Source: Marinilabiliaceae bacterium UBA5213
GTDB lineage: Bacteria; Bacteroidota; Bacteroidia; Bacteroidales; Marinilabiliaceae
Assembly: GCA_002412555.1 (NCBI GenBank)
Contig: DHVH01000117.1
Span: forward strand, 1 to 9,647
Direction of reading: 5' to 3'
DNA: 9,647 bases
Made by a program: the position numbers and the translations under genes. Each line of letters opens with the position of its first letter. Position 1 is the first letter of the stretch. The notes beneath the pieces are model-generated. The model had not been told where the DNA came from. It ran no database searches and saw nothing but the letters and a program-made list of their open reading frames with translations. Shown one piece after another: positions 6,006 through 9,647 of the stretch.

Positions 6006-7607
6006 ATGAGCAGAAGGTTTATTCAACTACTTATAGTGGTAATTACCATCACACTGGTCGGATTAATATATATCCAGATGTTGTGGATAAAGAACGCCAC
6101 AAGCATCAAAGAAGACCATTTTGACCAACTGGTGCGGCAAGCACTCGATCAGGTCGTGCACCGTTTAGAAATCAACGAAACTTCCATGCTTGGGGCACAA
6201 CTGGATTTGGGTCAATCCATAACCTTACCACCTCAATTGAAAAAAGAGAACCGATATTTTTCTGGTAAAAGCCAGCGAAATCAGGAAGAAAACCGAATGA
6301 AGTATGATATTTCGTTGGACTTCTCAATTTCTGGTTCGCATTTGAGCACCAGATTGTCAACCTATCAAAAAGATTCTCTGGTCTACAGCTACCAGGAGCG
6401 AACACCAATGGTATACAATCCGCAAGGAAACACGGATCCCTTATCTCATGCCCTTAACAACATTCAAACACAACTAAGAACCCGAATTGCTGAGCAGGAA
6501 GCACATTTGATGAAAGGGTTATTTATTAGCGACATTCCCATTCAGGAAAGAATTTCCCGCGAAATGATGGATGTGACACTCTTACAAGCCTTTGATGAAA
6601 GGGGAATTTCCTTGCCCTTTGAATTTGGCATCTACAACTCACGCGGTGAACTGGTAAGTTCTACCACTAAATTTGAACGTGAAGCAGCCTCCGTATCCTA
6701 CCAAAAACACCTGTTTCCAAACGACGTGCACCCAAAGCCGAATTTCCTATTGGTTTACTTTCCCAAACGACCCAATTTCATCATGGATTCCATGGGAATG
6801 GTTTTACCAACGGCTATCTTCACCATGGTGATGATCTTTATGTCGATACTAACCATGATCATCATTGTGCGCCAAAAGAGGCTGGATGAAATCAAAAATG
6901 ATTTTATCAATAACATGACCCATGAGTTTAAAACGCCCATCTCAACCATATCGCTGGCATCACAAATGTTGAAGGACGGAGCGGTAGCAAAAACCCCCTC
7001 AACACTGCACCACATTTCCAGTGTCATACAGGACGAAAGCAAACGATTAAGTTTTCAGGTTGAAAAAGTCTTGCAAATGGCTATCTTTGATAAAGGTCAG
7101 GCAGGGCTAAAGATGAAAAAGACCAACATCAATGATTTGGTTCATGGGGTTACCAACACCTTCCGCATTAAAGTGGAGTCGCAAAATGGTAAGCTAATCG
7201 AAAAATTAGAAGCAAAAAATCCATTTGCACAAGTAGATGAGGTGCATTTTACAAATGTTATTTTTAACTTGCTGGATAATGCACTTAAGTATAAAAGAGG
7301 AACACCGGTTTTTTATGTAAAGACATGGAATCGACCAACCGGATTAGTAATAAATATAGAAGATAATGGTTTAGGTATTTCAAAAGAAAATTTAAAACGT
7401 ATCTTTGAGAAGTTTTATCGCGTTCCAACAGGCAACGTGCATAATGTAAAAGGCTTTGGTTTAGGCTTGGCTTATGTAAAAAAGATTGTGGAAGACCATG
7501 GCGCTGAGATCAAAGTTGAAAGTGAATTAAATGTAGGAACCAAGTTCGAAATATTTTTACCCCTTAAAAGCAACAAGGAATGGAAAAAGAATATAAAATT
7601 CTCCTGA
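6006..7607 (+). CDS. rprX: Sensor histidine kinase, RprX-like
   Basis: A membrane sensor kinase of 533 residues from the ATG at 6006 (535 from an in-frame GTG at 6000). A transmembrane segment near residues 6-28 is followed by a periplasmic sensor region of about 230 residues with no domain I recognise, then a second membrane segment at about 266-288. The cytoplasmic part has the H-box NNMTHEFKTPI (His306 phosphorylated), the N-box VIFNLLDNALKYK, the G1 box EDNGLGIS, the F-box IFEKFYRVP and the G2 box GFGLGLAYVKKIVEDHG. All catalytic boxes are intact. The last 28 bases overlap rprY, so the two are surely co-translated. The symbol is given by likeness of the pair to RprX/RprY of Bacteroides fragilis and is more secure for the regulator. 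The signal sensed cannot be read from the sequence. Confidence 0.88.
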   Translation: MSRRFIQLLIVVITITLVGLIYIQMLWIKNATSIKEDHFDQLVRQALDQVVHRLEINETSMLGAQLDLGQSITLPPQLKKENRYFSGKSQRNQEENRMKYDISLDFSISGSHLSTRLSTYQKDSLVYSYQERTPMVYNPQGNTDPLSHALNNIQTQLRTRIAEQEAHLMKGLFISDIPIQERISREMMDVTLLQAFDERGISLPFEFGIYNSRGELVSSTTKFEREAASVSYQKHLFPNDVHPKPNFLLVYFPKRPNFIMDSMGMVLPTAIFTMVMIFMSILTMIIIVRQKRLDEIKNDFINNMTHEFKTPISTISLASQMLKDGAVAKTPSTLHHISSVIQDESKRLSFQVEKVLQMAIFDKGQAGLKMKKTNINDLVHGVTNTFRIKVESQNGKLIEKLEAKNPFAQVDEVHFTNVIFNLLDNALKYKRGTPVFYVKTWNRPTGLVINIEDNGLGISKENLKRIFEKFYRVPTGNVHNVKGFGLGLAYVKKIVEDHGAEIKVESELNVGTKFEIFLPLKSNKEWKKNIKFS

Positions 7608-8263
7608 CCGAAGATGACGAAAACCTGGGGATGTTACTCCGGGAATATTTAGTAGCCAAAGGCTACGAAACCGACTTATTGCCTGATGGCGAGGCCGGTT
7701 ACGATGCCTTTATGAGCAAAAAATATGATGTTTGCATTTTTGACGTCATGATGCCCAAGAAAGATGGCTTTACCCTGGCCAAAGAAATCAGAATGGTCAA
7801 TACCGAGGTGCCCATCATTTTCCTCACTGCCAAATCCATGAAAGAGGATATCTTTCAGGGTTTTAAAATTGGCGCTGACGATTATCTGACAAAGCCTTTC
7901 AGCATGGAAGAGCTCTTGTTCCGTATTGAAGCAATCCTTCGTCGTACCAAAGGCACATTGGCCAGCCAGGATGTTTTCCAGATTGGCAAATTTAAATTTG
8001 ACACGCAGAAGCAGCAATTAATTGATGGTGAAAAAGTGGTTAAACTAACCACTAAAGAATCAGAATTGCTCAAGTTGCTTTGCAACAATGCCAATAAAGT
8101 ATTGGAGCGTAATTTTGCCCTCAAAACCATTTGGGTGGACGATAACTACTTCAATGCACGAAGCATGGACGTATACATCACTAAACTGCGCAAGCACCTT
8201 AGAGATGAGCCTTCAGTTGAAATATTGAATGTTCACGGAAAAGGCTACAAGCTGGTGATGTAA
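7580..8263 (+). CDS. rprY: OmpR-type response regulator, RprY-like
   Basis: A DNA-binding regulator of 227 residues. The receiver domain (1-122) has the acidic pocket E11-D12-D13, the phosphorylated Asp55 in CIFDVMMPKKDGFTLA, Thr83 and Lys105 in DDYLTKPFSMEELLFR. The winged-helix output domain (about 131-227) carries LTTKESELLKLLCNNANKVL and ends in SMDVYITKLRKHLRD and NVHGKGYKLV, as in OmpR/PhoB proteins. The stretch DDENLGMLLREYL with DGEAGYDAF closely resembles RprY of Bacteroides and Porphyromonas, where RprY has been linked to stress responses. Its ATG lies inside the 3' end of the kinase gene in another frame, so translation is likely coupled. A strong terminator follows at 8396-8427. 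Target genes are unknown here. Confidence 0.93.
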   Translation: MEKEYKILLTEDDENLGMLLREYLVAKGYETDLLPDGEAGYDAFMSKKYDVCIFDVMMPKKDGFTLAKEIRMVNTEVPIIFLTAKSMKEDIFQGFKIGADDYLTKPFSMEELLFRIEAILRRTKGTLASQDVFQIGKFKFDTQKQQLIDGEKVVKLTTKESELLKLLCNNANKVLERNFALKTIWVDDNYFNARSMDVYITKLRKHLRDEPSVEILNVHGKGYKLVM

Positions 8264-8321
8264 TGCAACGTTGCGAAAAATGTCTTTTGGATCATATTCA
8301 GCTCTTTATAATTTAAAAAAG

Positions 8322-8358
8322 CTGAAAATGATGGGCTGTTGTCCCAACCAATTTTCAG
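8322..8358 (-). terminator. Hairpin with U-run on the minus strand, possible backup terminator
   Basis: CTGAAAAT (8322-8329) pairs with ATTTTCAG (8351-8358), enclosing an inner TGGG/CCCA stem (8332-8335 with 8343-8346). On the minus strand the hairpin is followed by GCTTTTTTAAATT, a run of six T; on the plus strand no T-run follows. It would therefore stop transcripts from the right that pass the first minus-strand terminator. A perfect 10-base palindrome, GCAACGTTGC, at 8265-8274 just after the rprY stop has no clear role. Confidence 0.4.
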
Positions 8359-8395
8359 AAGGCAATTAGACAAAAATTGTACATGAATCTATTCC

Positions 8396-8427
8396 AGGGG
8401 TTCTTCTGAAAAGGAGAACCCCTTTTT
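8396..8427 (+). terminator. Intrinsic terminator of the rprX-rprY operon
   Basis: A 12-bp stem (8396-8407 with 8412-8423) contains AGGGG/CCCCT at its base, one wobble pair (T8405 with G8414), and a GAAA tetraloop at 8408-8411, followed by five T residues at 8423-8427. The wobble is a stable U-G pair only in the plus-strand RNA, which supports use by rprXY. It lies 132 bases after the rprY stop, so the message would have a long 3' end. Confidence 0.8.
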
Positions 8428-8464
8428 CGACAATGGATGTTTGCCGAGACAACACTAAAATCCT

Positions 8465-8495
8465 AAAATTCGACGAAGTTAAAAACTTCGCCGAA
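8465..8495 (-). terminator. Intrinsic terminator of the lepA-barrel gene unit
   Basis: The arms 8469-8480 and 8484-8495 form a 12-bp stem with a three-base loop. The single imperfect position (A8473 with C8491) becomes a U-G wobble in the minus-strand RNA. On that strand the stem is followed by TTTT (8468-8465), then AGGATTTTAG. It begins 25 bases after the stop of the outer membrane protein gene, the usual place for a terminator. Confidence 0.72.
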
Positions 8496-8520
8496 CAACC
8501 AGTTGAGAAACCAATAAACC

Positions 8521-9099
8521 TTACTGCTTGCGGGAGGTATAACTGAAAACTAAGCCCACCTCTACCCAGGTAGCCCAAAGATTGTCGATGGACGTACTGT
8601 TGGAGTGAAGATTATTATTATAGCGGCCTTCGACAGAAGAAGTGAACCTTCCAATTGGAAAAGTAAACTCCAAACCACCTGCCAAGCCCATCAAAGCATT
8701 TCTTTCAAGTACCACCTTCTCATCGTTATGCATCACAAACTGCACATAGGAGCCTAAGTTAATGACTATGGCTGTACTGCCTACCGGAATTCTAAAACGG
8801 GATAAAAACGGGGTAGAAACGTAACTGTACGACAGATCACCCAATGCTTCATCTTCATGTGTCAGATAGCTATAGTTGGTCTCAAATAAAATACCAAAAT
8901 TCTTTTCACCAAGATAGACAAAGCGACCGCCTATGAGTGAGCCGTAAAACGGCACATCACTGATTCGGTCTTCCAGATACATATTTGAAAAGCTGCCTCC
9001 GGCCTTAACGCCAAACTCCGCATAAGGCTTAAATTCAACTTGCGCAAAGGCCGTATTTGTAATTCCAAAAAGAAGAAAGACCATTAACAAGTATCTCAT
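8521..9099 (-). CDS. Small outer membrane beta-barrel protein (porin-like family)
   Basis: A 192-residue secreted protein. A signal peptide is clear: MRYLLMVFLLFGITNTAFA with likely cleavage after Ala19, leaving a mature protein that begins QVEF. The rest alternates short amphipathic strands with polar turns, as in eight- to ten-stranded barrels: FGVKAGGSFSNMY (29-41), GILFETNYSYLTHED, YVSTPFLSRFRIPV, IVINLGSYVQF, ALMGLAGGLEFTF, SSVEGRY and WVEVGLVFSYT. This resembles the OMP_b-brl_2 (PorT-like) families of Bacteroidota, which are often of unknown role. It follows lepA after 21 bases and is probably read from the same transcript. No specific function or partner can be assigned. It ends in SYTSRKQ rather than in a terminal aromatic residue. 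Confidence 0.8.
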   Translation of the reverse strand: MRYLLMVFLLFGITNTAFAQVEFKPYAEFGVKAGGSFSNMYLEDRISDVPFYGSLIGGRFVYLGEKNFGILFETNYSYLTHEDEALGDLSYSYVSTPFLSRFRIPVGSTAIVINLGSYVQFVMHNDEKVVLERNALMGLAGGLEFTFPIGRFTSSVEGRYNNNLHSNSTSIDNLWATWVEVGLVFSYTSRKQ

Positions 9100-9120
9100 C
9101 GACAGGCAATTTATGAATGA

Positions 9121-9647
9121 TTAATCCAATTTTAATACAGCTAAAAAGGCTTTTTGAGGCACTTCCACATTACCCACTTGTTTCATGCGCTTCTTGCCTT
9201 TCTTCTGCTTTTCAAGCAACTTGCGTTTACGCGATATATCACCTCCATAACACTTGGCAGTCACATCCTTTCGAAGCGCTTTAACCGTTTCGCGCGAAAT
9301 AATCTTGGCACCTATGGCCGCCTGAATGGCCACATCGAATTGCTGACGGGGTATCAGTTCCTTCAATTTCTCGCACATGCGCTTGCCCAGGTTGTAGGCA
9401 TTATTGACGTGTGTTAATGCCGATAAAGCATCGACATTCTCACCATTCAGCAGGATGTCTAACTTAACCAGCTTAGACGGCCGGTATCCGGTAGTATGGT
9501 AATCAAAGGAAGCATAACCTTTGGATATGCTTTTCAGTTTATCGTAAAAGTCAAAAACAATTTCAGCCAAGGGCATATCAAAAACCAATTCCACCCGGTT
9601 GGTGGTTAAGTAGTGTTGCTTGATCAATTCACCTCTTTTACCCAGAC
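9121..9647 (-). CDS. lepA: Elongation factor 4 (LepA), C-terminal part
   Basis: The last 175 or so codons of the ribosome-associated GTPase LepA (EF4), which acts on translating or assembling ribosomes. The frame remains open to the right edge of the window (GKRGELIKQHYL at the edge), so the GTPase domain lies outside. Visible are the EF-G-like domain V (RVELVFDMPLAEIVFDFYD, then LKSISKGYASFDYHTTGYR) and the LepA-specific C-terminal domain with IPRQQFDVAIQAAIGAKI, RETVKALRKDVTAKCYGGD and the basic stretch KQKKGKKRMKQVG. The C-terminal domain separates LepA from EF-G, so the call is firm. The TTG at 9627 is not a start; the protein continues upstream. The outer membrane barrel gene begins 21 bases after its stop. 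Confidence 0.96.
   Translation of the reverse strand, partial: LGKRGELIKQHYLTTNRVELVFDMPLAEIVFDFYDKLKSISKGYASFDYHTTGYRPSKLVKLDILLNGENVDALSALTHVNNAYNLGKRMCEKLKELIPRQQFDVAIQAAIGAKIISRETVKALRKDVTAKCYGGDISRKRKLLEKQKKGKKRMKQVGNVEVPQKAFLAVLKLD

Noticed and set aside
9625..9627. TTG as the start of a short separate gene at the right edge
   Set aside because: The frame continues upstream to the window edge with LGKRGE, matching LepA, so this is an internal codon.
1..9647. CRISPR array, insertion sequence, phage or defence system
   Set aside because: No regularly spaced repeats, transposase, integrase or defence-type domains were found; the genes are core chromosomal genes with uniform character.

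Overview
The window is a stretch of ordinary chromosome from a member of the Bacteroidota, most likely of the Cytophagales type. The placement rests on several features seen in the sequence. There is an acpP-fabF-rnc gene order. The two-component pair closely resembles RprX/RprY of Bacteroides. Promoter-like sites fit the Bacteroidota -33/-7 pattern (TTG, about 20 bases, TAnnTTTG), and the leaders are A/T-rich without strong Shine-Dalgarno sites. A family-wide beta-barrel outer membrane protein is also present. Nearly all genes are core housekeeping genes. I see no mobile element, CRISPR array, tRNA, rRNA or phage gene.

Layout from left to right. Bases 1-528 hold the 3' end of leuS, which overlaps the start of a YitT-family membrane protein gene (528-1388). 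A 135-base gap with a good promoter candidate leads into a membrane-anchored M23 metallopeptidase of the MepM/ShyA type (1524-2828). Its 3' end overlaps by 23 bases the convergent purN gene on the minus strand (2806-3369). The divergent spacer 3370-3542 carries a promoter and a perfect inverted repeat ahead of acpP (3543-3779), fabF (3812-5062) and rnc (5066-5809). After a 196-base spacer comes a sensor kinase and response regulator pair, rprX-rprY (6006-7607 and 7580-8263). The gap 8264-8520 is filled with hairpins that look like opposing terminators. On the minus strand, lepA (partial, 9647-9121) reads into a small outer membrane beta-barrel gene (9099-8521).

How the genes relate. AcpP and FabF are the carrier and the elongating condensing enzyme of fatty acid synthesis. 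rnc follows 3 bases after fabF and is probably co-transcribed at least in part. RprX and RprY form a sensor-regulator pair coupled by a 28-base overlap. LeuRS, LepA and RNase III serve translation and RNA metabolism, PurN makes purines, and the M23 enzyme remodels the wall.

I found no new multi-gene system. The best second-look items are small: a 17-bp GNRA-capped hairpin inside the first codons of rnc, the inverted repeat across the acpP promoter, an altered zinc motif in the M23 peptidase, and the strand-polarised terminator cluster downstream of rprY.
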